From the NCBI GenBank assembly GCA_000310025.1, contig FN648523.1:100112-127816 (forward strand): DNA of 27,705 nucleotides, read 5' to 3'. The notes beneath the pieces are model-generated. The model made no database searches, was not told where the DNA came from, and worked only from the letters and a program-made list of their open reading frames with translations. A program made the translations under genes and the position numbers. Source of the stretch: Ectocarpus siliculosus (taxonomy: Eukaryota; Sar; Phaeophyceae; Ectocarpales; Ectocarpaceae). Below are positions 1-8,900 of the stretch, one piece after another; the stretch's first letter is position 1, and each line of letters opens with the position of its first letter.

Positions 1-400
1 GGGCCCCCAGTTAAAAAAAATTTTTTTTAAAAAAAAAAGGCCCAAAATTTTTGGGAAAAACACACCCAATTTTCGGCCACAACACAAAAAAAACTTCAAA
101 ATCAAAAAAAAAAATGACGGATCGGGGGATCCCCAAAGAAAAAAAAACAAGGGGAAAAAGTGGGGGGATGGTTCCAAAAAAAACTTCCCCCTGCGGCTGC
201 GGCGGCTCCCATGCTCCCCCTTTTTACAACCAACTAATTAAAAAAATTTTTGTTAGGGGCGCAAAGGGCGCAATTTTTTTTTTTTTTCCGACCCTAAATA
301 AACCCCCCAAAATTTTTTTTGGGGCCCCCCCGGGGGGGGGGGGGGGTACGAAGGTCCCATCTCCCCCCCCCAAACGCCAGACAATTTCCTACATATATAA
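1..400. other. Low-quality contig end (probable trace artefact)
   Basis: Stacked homopolymers, with long A, T, C and G runs following one another and few normal dinucleotide transitions, look like the over-called tail of a Sanger read. A C7-G14 block lies near 324-345. Normal-looking sequence begins around 400. ORFs called here have no protein-like character. I infer an assembly artefact and not a biological element. Confidence 0.75.
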
Positions 401-616
401 TTCTATAGTAAATCCTATATATAAAGTGGGCACATTTCATGCAGGGGGGTAGTACAATCCACGTAGCCCCTGCTCCAGAGTACCAACTTGAGAGTACCGC
501 AGCCCGCAGCCGCGGTACCGTCCGTAGCAGAGGACCGAGGGAGAGCGAGAGCTTGGGGAGAGTGGTCACGATGAGCACAGTCTCCGTGGGTATTCCTATC
601 AACAACCCCCTTCGAC

Positions 617-825
617 AAGACGGCTGGGCTAAACCGCGTCTGCCGAGAGCGAGCGGATGGCATGCAGTTTGTTTGCCGCTGCGGACACAACTTCGGCGAC
701 GGTTCAGGAGTCGACGAGGGCACCGCCTTGCAGCATGAGGCTTCGCACACGCACGAGAGTGAGTGTAGAGGAATGAGGACCATTTTGTGAGATTGCCTTG
801 GTTGCATTATAGTATAATCTGCCTC

Positions 826-880
<55 letters not shown>

Positions 881-1440
881 TAGCAAGAACAACCCACAAC
901 AACCCACACCAAGGTTGGACGCAACCAAGAGTGCGCGAATGCGGAGCCCTCGCGATGCGACTGCCGTCGTGTTGTACACACCAAACGTGGTTGTACTGCT
1001 GCCCGTGTAGCTGGCAGCGGCGTCTGCGTGTGTGTTATGATGCTTCCCATGTAACTGGAAGCATCAGTAGCGGGAGCCTCAACAGCAGAGGCAGAAGCCG
1101 CAGCGGTAGCTGAGCAGCATGACAACTTGTGACAACGTTTGAGAAAAAAAAAGCGCGAAATGCAGACCGGCACCACCCACAAGGCTGTGTGCCACGGGGA
1201 TATTCGTGCCTCTGCAGAAGAACTGGCCTTTACATTGATTGGTGTCCCCTGCCCTTGCCTGCCACTTTCCGCACGCCCATCGCATGCGAGCAGATCGCGT
1301 TCGCCTGTTTGTTGCGAAAATCGCTCAGAAGAATAGCAGTGGCAACTGGGTTTGCACCACGTGCCAGCACTCTTTCGGCTCCGGTGAAGGGCTGACCCAG
1401 TTTCATGTGAACCAGCACGAGAGAGGTCGACCGCACACAT
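617..1440 (+). CDS. Two C2H2-like zinc-finger exons (partial gene, unrecognised)
   Basis: Exon a runs from an unresolved start (open from at least 617) to 758, where a GTGAGT donor follows in phase 1. It encodes a Cys/His module, C-x-C-x17-H-x3-H, with Cys codons at 674 and 680 and His codons at 734 and 746. Exon b, 1294 to about 1440, follows a CAG acceptor at 1291-1293 in matching phase. It encodes C-x2-C-x13-H-x3-H, with Cys at 1353 and 1362 and His at 1404 and 1416. The two modules look related: both contain an NRV start, a (F/W)VC lead-in and an FGxGxG turn. The spliced codon recreates the N of NRV in the second copy. The 535-bp intron carries a (GCA)18 tract. Spacing in the first finger is irregular, so metal binding is uncertain. 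The 3' splice partner is not resolved, and this could be the 5' part of the gene remnant at 1.85-3.0 kb. Confidence 0.45.
826..879 (+). repeat. (GCA)18 microsatellite
   Basis: Eighteen perfect GCA units lie inside the inferred intron 759-1293. The tract generates poly-Ala, poly-Leu and poly-Cys shadow ORFs that should not be annotated as genes. Confidence 0.95.
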
Positions 1441-1829
1441 GTGAGGGCGATGGCGGTCGGTGTCCGCAGTTGCATTCTCGAGTAATTTGGACTGCTCACT
1501 TGTGCTTACCAACATTTCAAGACCTCGCAAGACCCGTTACTTTGTCTATCCTCGCTGCACGCATGTCGCGCAAAGTATCAATGCGTGCATGCAGCTTTGT
1601 CGATGTGTGCGAATGCGTCGCCAACTGTTGTACGCAACTTGACGCAGAATGTACAGTAGAACGATTTAGATAATTATTCCATCTCTCAACGGGGGATCAA
1701 TCAATATTTACTCACATCCGCAGGCGTGGTGCTGAAGCTAAGCGTCAGAGGAATACAATGCTGAGGTTTTTTACACCAACGATCACTACGGGCGGCGGGA
1801 AGGGGTCGAGGGACGTGATGGATAGCAGC

Positions 1830-2095
1830 GGTGGCGCAAGCAGTGACGTTTAGGTGGTTACGACGGGAGTTGCAGGCGGGCGTGAGGGCGGAGCAGGCGC
1901 GGGTAGCGACGCTGAGGTGGTTGCGACGGGAGTTGAGGGCGGGGGCGGAGGCGGAGCGGGCGCAAGCAGTGACGTTGAGGTGCTCTCGACGGGAGTTGCA
2001 GGCGGGCGTGAGGGCGGAACGGGCACGGGTAGCGACGGTGAGGTGGTTGCGACGGGAGTTGTGAACGGGCGTGAGGGTTGTGAGGGCGCGAGCAG
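1830..2095 (+). repeat. 63-bp minisatellite, about four copies, read as a 21-residue repeat
   Basis: The core gacgggagtt recurs at 1862, 1925, 1988 and 2051, exactly 63 bp apart. Because 63 is a multiple of three, the repeat stays in one forward frame. It encodes a 21-residue unit rich in Gly, Val, Ala and Ser, with an EVVATGV core and an SD pair. The 5' copy is partial and carries TAG at 1851-1853 where the other copies have GAG. Confidence 0.85.
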
Positions 2096-2415
2096 CGAAA
2101 TGGATGGAACTTTCTCCGACGCTGCACACGAGAGTGGTTCGACCGATATGGTGCGCGTCCAAAACCCCCTCCGCTGCGCAGGATTGCGTCCGAATGTTCG
2201 GGAGCCTCTTCTCCAACACTACCCAGCAGCTTTGCATGGTGTCGTCAAAAAGGGGCTGTCGTGGGAGGCTCGGATAGATCCGAATGGCGTGGCTCTTTAC
2301 GCCGTGGAATCCGTCTCCCGCGGCATCCTGAGCCCAGGTTGTGCTGGAGCAGTGGAAGAACCAGGAGGCACGTGCGAGCCGTGTGTTGACATCAAGGGTA
2401 GTAAGGTTTACAGAG
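1854..2415 (+). pseudogene. Repeat-bearing exon with a Cys-rich C-terminal part; likely decayed transposon-type gene
   Basis: The forward frame is open for about 187 codons. It holds three and a half copies of the 21-residue repeat and then a non-repetitive segment at about 2100-2415. That segment contains a tryptophan/aspartate stretch (LSWEARIDPNGVALYA) and a C-x10-C-x2-C cluster near 2338-2384. A good donor (GTGAGA) begins at 2416 in phase 1. Upstream, the same frame is stopped by TAG at 1851-1853, at a position that is Glu in the other copies. This suggests decay, although the exon could simply begin after the stop. I do not recognise the family with certainty. The layout is reminiscent of multicopy, uncharacterised proteins that are abundant in fungal and algal genomes and are suspected to be transposon-encoded. 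That is recollection and not a search result. Confidence 0.4.
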
Positions 2416-2562
2416 GTGAGACCACGTAGCGAAACAAACGCGAAATAGGAGGGCACAACTAGGAAGGCAAGACCATTTAACTGTCGTACCCTCATTCCAC
2501 CACACATCATGTACTTTTTTAAATTGGATTGTTCCCTCTGCACCCCTTCCGTCTTGGAGCAG

Positions 2563-3030
2563 ATCTGGTTCAACGATCGATCATCGTTGGAGCCAGAAGA
2601 CTCAAGGTTGAAGCACCTTGCTCTAGATTTGTTGACTCCTCACCAGCAACGAGGCAAGCTGACGCGGTGGAAGAAGAAGTTCGAAGTGCAGAAACTGTAC
2701 ACTTTGAACCAACTCAGGAAGTGCGCGGCTTTGCATGGTCGTGTTGCACTCGCGAAGAGTATCTTCATTTACATGGCAGACAATGACGTGAATGGCATTC
2801 GAAGGTTGATGGCTCAAGCGCGGCGAGACGGCTTGTCGCTGAGTGGTATCATGCATAGGTTAGAGCAGGCGGTGAATGGCAAGTATAGTGCCAAAGGGTT
2901 CAGCGAGGATGAGTTTGACTTGGCAATACTGGAGGGGCTTCGGGGAGTGAATAATAAGTACCATCCAAGACAAATTACTATTATTTGTGGATGGGTGTTG
3001 CACGTGGCGAAGGTGATTCCACCGCCGTAG
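2563..3030 (+). CDS. Helical C-terminal exon of the same putative transposon-type gene
   Basis: An open forward frame of about 155 codons reads as an ordinary soluble helical protein. It has basic and Leu-rich helices (LTRWKKKFEVQKLY), then a segment with IRRLMAQARRDG and a YSAKGFSEDEFDLAIL motif near 2883-2933. The exon starts after a pyrimidine-rich stretch and a CAG at 2560-2562, or at a later AG. The first option is in phase 0, which does not fit the phase-1 donor at 2415. An alternative acceptor just after the CCAG at about 2597-2600 would fit. The stop codon at about 3028 may lie beyond the true exon end. The style matches multicopy uncharacterised transposon-like families, but I cannot name a domain. 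It could belong to one gene with the pieces at 0.6-2.4 kb. Confidence 0.45.
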   Translation: MWFNDRSSLEPEDSRLKHLALDLLTPHQQRGKLTRWKKKFEVQKLYTLNQLRKCAALHGRVALAKSIFIYMADNDVNGIRRLMAQARRDGLSLSGIMHRLEQAVNGKYSAKGFSEDEFDLAILEGLRGVNNKYHPRQITIICGWVLHVAKVIPPP

Positions 3031-3410
3031 GCTCATCGACAGCCCCTCTTCGGTATGTTGCCGGCTTGAGTAAGCTTGGAATGATGACGTTTCGACGCAT
3101 GGGTATGTGTCATTTGGTTGTGTCCTTTCGCCACATTCGACCGAGGTCAAATGTCGTGAACTTGTCGCAGAGGCTTGGAGAAGTTCTAAGTTACTTGTAG
3201 CTGAGGGGTTGTCGTCAAGCACTACTGTTGTACTTCAAGACTTGAAAACCAAATAAGAAGTGTCCCCAGCCCATCACAGCTTATTTCAGTACATGAAGTA
3301 GCAATCTACACCTTCCTAGTAACAAGGTCCTGCTTGCACGTCGTGCCGTAAACACCACCACACGCAAGCACACGCAATGGAGAAGGAGAAAGCCAAAAGA
3401 AAGCCTGTAC

Positions 3411-3500
3411 GAAAATATTTAAAAAAAAAAACTTATTTCACACCCCTCCCGGGGGGGGGGGGGGGTAGGGTTAGGTGTCGGATAATTTTTTTTTGTGCGC
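3411..3500. other. Homopolymer-rich block, possible internal low-quality join
   Basis: An A11 run, a G15 run and a T9 run occur within about 90 bases of otherwise normal sequence. Their texture matches the artefactual contig ends, including a C-run to long G-run to gta transition also seen near 324-349. This may be the trimmed end of a poor read left inside the assembly. Confidence 0.4.
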
Positions 3501-4121
3501 CCTTGGGGGCGGAGTGGTTATTTTCGCGGCGCCCCCCGCGCCCCAGCGCCGCCGGTGGCTGCGCTACCCACTGCTGCTGTACTTCTGTGCCACAAACCCC
3601 AATGTTCGCCACGCCGAGCCGTCGGTCTAATGCTACGTGAAGACCTTTTTTGGTGTGTGTGTTGTTTTCTTCGCCATTAGAAATAAGAAAATACAGCAGG
3701 AATAGGAAAATCAGCAGGATGCGACAGCCCAAAGGAAAAAGAAATCCATTGACCGACTTCGGCTGGTCCTTGTGCCCAGAATAAGAAATTGAGGCTCGAC
3801 CCGATTTTGACGTTTCTTATCTCCGGGCCCTATCTGTAGTTGTCTGCAGGCAACTAGGTGCGCACGCTCCTGCAAAAATAGTTGTCTGGCAAACAACTAC
3901 CAACTAAGTAAGTTGTACTACAGGGTGCGGTGGTTTGGAGAACGGGCATGCACACACACATGCATCAACATGCATGCAGCATGTGTGCATACATAATATG
4001 CGAGCCGCAGCAGCACACAGTAACAACGTGAACGGCCCTCTCCCGCCGCCGCATGTTTCGTGCGTCTTTATGTGCCACATGGAACAGGGCACACGGACGG
4101 ATTATTATTTGATTGTTGTTG

Positions 4122-4123
<2 letters not shown>

Positions 4124-4162
<39 letters not shown>
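4124..4162 (+). repeat. (TCG)13 microsatellite
   Basis: Thirteen perfect TCG units in a non-coding interval. They produce a poly-Ser shadow ORF. Confidence 0.95.
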
Positions 4163-4164
<2 letters not shown>

Positions 4165-4571
4165 TATTTATTTGCTGTTTTCTTCACATCATCATCTGAT
4201 TATAATAAAATAACGTTCCGAGTGTGATGTGACACCGCTCGCTGCGATCCGTTTTTTACACTCTGAAACAAAAAAAAACACAGACAGACCAGATGAGGTG
4301 TGGGTCGCTAAAGTCGACGACGTAAAAAACAGAGGGTGGCCGTGCCTACCGCGCTCTCATGCAAGGTCAGTGCCAACCGCACGCACGCAGCAATTGTGAC
4401 TGGTACACTTTCACTGTAGCTCCAACTCGACATACACACTACACACAATTGTTTTGTCGTAAACCAACTAACAGTAGTAGTAGTATTATACCCCAATCAA
4501 TCCTGATCGGGCACGTAAGTAGGTACGTACGTACGTTGTAGGCAGACTACTTAGTACAACAGTGAGTAGTC

Positions 4572-4592
4572 CTGCTGCTGCTGCTGCTGCTG
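4572..4592 (+). repeat. (CTG)7 microsatellite
   Basis: Seven perfect CTG units, followed by an interrupted second cluster at about 4600-4611. Confidence 0.9.
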
Positions 4593-5976
4593 CTACTGTC
4601 CTGCTGCTGCTCTTTCTAGTCTACTACCCATAATCCATCCGTAATACACCTCCTCCTCCAACAAGCTACATGTCGCCTTATAGCACATACATCAAGCGCG
4701 AGAGATTCTTCGATGATTTTATCAATAGATGATGGAAGGCGAGGAAGCAACAAACTGTTGTCTGTCTGTTGTTCTGCATACAGTCACGATGAATGTCAGT
4801 TGTTCATTCCTGCAGGATGAAATATCATAAATAGATGAACGCTTATCGACCATCTAAATGCTCTCGTCGACTTTGTTTCGCACCATGGATGGGGTGTATG
4901 TAGCGAAAACATCTGATCTGCGTACTGCTTTGTACTGCTTTGTTAGCTTGTTCCTGCGACCAGTTGTTGTTGCAAAACCTTGTTTCACTCTTACTACTAC
5001 AGTAGTACGACTGTACGTCTTGTACAATGTACACACAGCACCTTTGCTAGAGAGCTCTAGGAATGCATGTAGTGTAGTAATGCGTGTCGTCAGTAGCAGC
5101 ACCCACTCGTGACAAACAGTAAGTACGAAAAGAGCCAGCCAATATAGGGGGCCTCACTCAGTAGTAGGGCCTGTCGGTTGGACCAGACCACGAAGTAGTA
5201 ATTACCGGCCACTTTTTCAATGTACCGAATGACTTGATGATGAGCCTGTCAGTGTGCCCGCCCACAACACCGGCACTCTACCGGCCGTCGGCACCATTCA
5301 ACCGGGGTACTACCGTGGGCCCTTTTCTGTGTGTTGTGTGTGTACGTACATACTACTCCCATGATGCAGACATCTTGTTTAATGTATCTATCTATCTACA
5401 TACTGCTGTATCCATCCACTAAAAAAAAGACGGCGGCTGCTGCAAGGCTGCTGTGCTACTACCTTGTGCCGCAAAAAAAGATAAATATTGAAATATCCAT
5501 CACCATTGTTATGGATTCGGCAAATGCAGCTGCTGTGCGCTCGGGTGTTGCCTGAGGCAGGATCCCACAGAGAGAGGTCTGGAGGTATGCAGTGCATTGG
5601 AGAGAGCGACAGGGTCCGCCAGAATCTGGCAAAGAGTAGAATAAAGTCGTGCGGGAAACATAGTTTTCAGCAGCACAGGAGGAGCAGCAGCATGCAGCAG
5701 TGTTTCGCTTTCCTCGAGACCACACGCGAAAAAGATAGTCTGCATTGCTGTCGATAGGAGACGCGCAATGGATATGAAGGCGATCGTGGTCTGTCTGTTG
5801 GTGAGCGAGCGGGAGGGAGAGATGAAAGAAGCCGCTTCTTTGTTCCGCTCTTGCCCTCACACCTCACACCTGTTCCCTTCACTTGTCTTTTTATTTACTC
5901 TAGCGAAGTTTCAAATAGTAAAAGAAAAATTAGATAGAAGAAGAAGATGTTAAATAGAGGAAGATCGCGGACCACC

Positions 5977-8900
5977 ATGACATCGCACCTGTTGCTGCTT
6001 GCGTATGTTGTCGATCGCACCTGTTGCTTCTCGCACGCCACGCACCTGTCTCACAAACAACGATTCAGTAGTCTACCAAGCACCGAACGACAGGCGGATA
6101 TGTTGGTACCTGGCAGAGCAGACGGATGGGTAAATAGGCAGCAGCATGGGCACCAGCAGGGGAGACGGTCACAGGCGATCATAAACACCAACCTGAAGGT
6201 AGGTGCTGTGGCGGGGTGCGCGATGTCTTGGGAAAAAGAGGCCATTTCCTCCTGCATCTGTGGAGATGAAATTGCTCCTGCTGCTGCTGCCGCTGAAGTG
6301 CTGACTCTGTCTGTGCACGAAAATCCCCGCCCACGACTGCTCTCTTTTGACGCCCGTACTACTGTACCTCTCCTGCTGCCTCTGCTGCTCCGCAACTTGG
6401 GCCACTGCAACCGCCCTCTGCTACTACTACTACTTCTACTTCTACTACTCGCTGCTGCTCCTACATAACCCCTGCTGCTGCTGTGGCGGTTCATTGGGGG
6501 ACAGACGGAGCTATGCCGGAACCACACCAAAGGATTCTGCACTTACGGGGGTAGGTGGAAACACACACACACACACATTATTTTCCTGCTGTTTTTATAA
6601 TGTATGAATCCAGACACTCTAAGCACCCCACGCTATCAGCGGCATCGACACCGACCACCATGTCCCCGCGTATGATGATGCGACGGACATCAGTAGTAGT
6701 AGTAGTAGTGGGCCCCGTGCCTTCGGTGATTTCCGGCTCTTTTTCGTCATTATTTCATCGTGAGCGCTCACAGACAGAGCCGAGATGGCGGAGAGAGATA
6801 GACGGAGAGAGAGATTAAGAGAAAGAAACAGGGGCAACCGTTCGTGTGTAGGTGCTGGTCGAGCTCGGGGGGTATATCGCCCTTTTTGTTTCCTTTTTTT
6901 TTTCTTTCTCCCGCTCGCTGTGCTGCAACGCGACTCGGTTCTCTCTGCGCCGTAAACAGTGTATGTGCTCCCCTTGGTGCCCAGCATCTAGACTACAACG
7001 AGCTGGCGCTTTGTCTTGTGCGACACTTATGCGTGGGTTCAACAGCCTCTCGGCATTTGTGTTAGAGTGGCGTGAAACGATGTCGTCTACGTAAGCATTA
7101 ATGTTTTTTTTGTCCGGCTGGCGTGCGCGCGCACGCTATATTCGCATAATACATTCATACTCACCAATATACGAGATTCACTGCAGTATGTGCTGTACCT
7201 TAATACACGACAATACAGATCTTCCTTGCTCTGTCTATCCCAATCCATGCAATCGTCCGCGGACAAAATAGCCATAATATTGACATATAATGATGAGCTT
7301 GTATGCAAAGGCCAAAATGTTTTACTCCACACACACACGTGGGAGGGACTCCCTTCGTCTTGGAGTGTACCTGAAAAATAACAACGTCAAATACATACGT
7401 TCGGTCTCTGCATGAATGAGGTCGACATTCTTTTCTGCTGCGAGCTTAACATCATCATCACTGTCATCATCGTCTTGCAATCAGGGTGTTGCTAGTCAGG
7501 CCGGCGTCGGAGAACTGTGCTTGCTTCAAGTCAGTCCTTGAATTGTTGTTGCGAAAGTTCATACAATGTTGAACAACATACAGCTCCTCCCTCCATGCTC
7601 CCTCCTCCCTGTGTGGGTGGTTGGGGGCACGTGTGTGTGTCATGTCGTCTTTTTTACCTGCTGGCCTTCAAACACACACGCGCCGCTCTTAAATCCTACT
7701 GTTGACCGCAAGTGGCGTGTAATTTCGTGTGGCATTTCTCGTGCACACATACACACACGCCCGCACATCATGGTCTGGCTTTCCTTCCTTGGAACTGCCG
7801 AATTGCGGGTCATCTGGGGTCCCCCGAATTTTTTGAGACCGAAGCCTTTTCAGGGCATCTCCACCCACCATCACGCACGCCTGTCTGTGGGCTGCTCTGA
7901 CCACAATGCCTTCTCTAAACGAGCCGAGTGTTTGTTAGCGCGGTTGGGGAGAAACCGTACGGCACAAGCCAACAACAACACCGGGGTTGGGCCGAATCAA
8001 TTACGGACGATCCGTGAATCAACAACATAATGTGAACTGCTCTAAGTTACTAATATACTGTAAATAGCGCAATAATAGCAATCTCGTCGTTTTTTTTTTT
8101 CACTCGTCATTTCTCCGTCGTCATGGACCCATACTTTCAACCTTTCAAGAACAGAGGTATGCATATTGCATAATAGATGCCAGAGCAAAACATCCAGGGT
8201 TGATTTGGGTTGATTTTGGTGGCGTTTCTCCACTAGCGACCTTTGGGCAGACACACCAAGTCCACGAGCCCTTCTTGGGTGGGGCGGTAATGTTCACCAA
8301 TTGGGCGCGAACCGCCGGAAAATAAACGAGGCCGAAGCTTCCAAACTACCGCTCCGTTTCGCGTGTAGAATTGCGCAAAAAGGGACGCGCGTGCTTTTCG
8401 TCTGACCATCTGTGGGAATAATTTCCTTTTCTGCCATCCGGTGATACCCTTGATTACGACCTCGCCTACATGTGGTTGACGATCAAACAATTATGTGATC
8501 AAACAACAGCTGGAGGGCGAGAGCCCCTCTGTCAAGCAAGCAAGCGCCAACCCAACGGCCCCCGCCATCACGACAACTAATACCAATACCTTCGTCTCCA
8601 ATATTTTCTTCCACCCAGAACAGTAACAACAACAACCCGACGTGGCACACAACTCCAACACGCCCGCCCCGTGTTCCTAAACACGCATCGCGTGTCGATA
8701 CCATTGCATGTTGGTTCCCCCGCGTGCCCCGGAGAGAGAGTAGGACTTGACAAAGTGTCCGCACGTAGACCCATGGAGTACGCGAGCCGCGCCCGCTGCC
8801 CTCTTTGTGTTGACATTTCACGCCAGAATTCATTACCGTGCGACTTCTTGCAACAGAGCAGGCTGGCACGTACGCGGCTTGCTGCTTTCTTCACCCCACC

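Larger units (their letters stand above)
3031..5946. other. Apparent non-coding interval
   Basis: I find no ORF with protein-like composition or flanking splice signals. The stretch holds a homopolymer block near 3411-3500, a (TCG)13 tract, a (CTG)7 tract, a short ACGT repeat near 4523-4537, and TG/CA-rich simple sequence. A short ATG-led reading at 5512 ends after 14 codons without a good donor. An unseen 5' exon of the downstream CCCH gene could lie here. Confidence 0.5.

Noticed and set aside
415-1530. Long minus-strand ORF of 371 codons
   Set aside because: It consists of a poly-Cys run from the (GCA)18 tract and antisense of the finger exons. It has no family-like content.
1701-2573. 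Minus-strand ORF of 290 codons
   Set aside because: It is the antisense of the in-frame 63-bp repeat and the Cys segment. The forward reading has the protein-like non-repeat part and a good donor.
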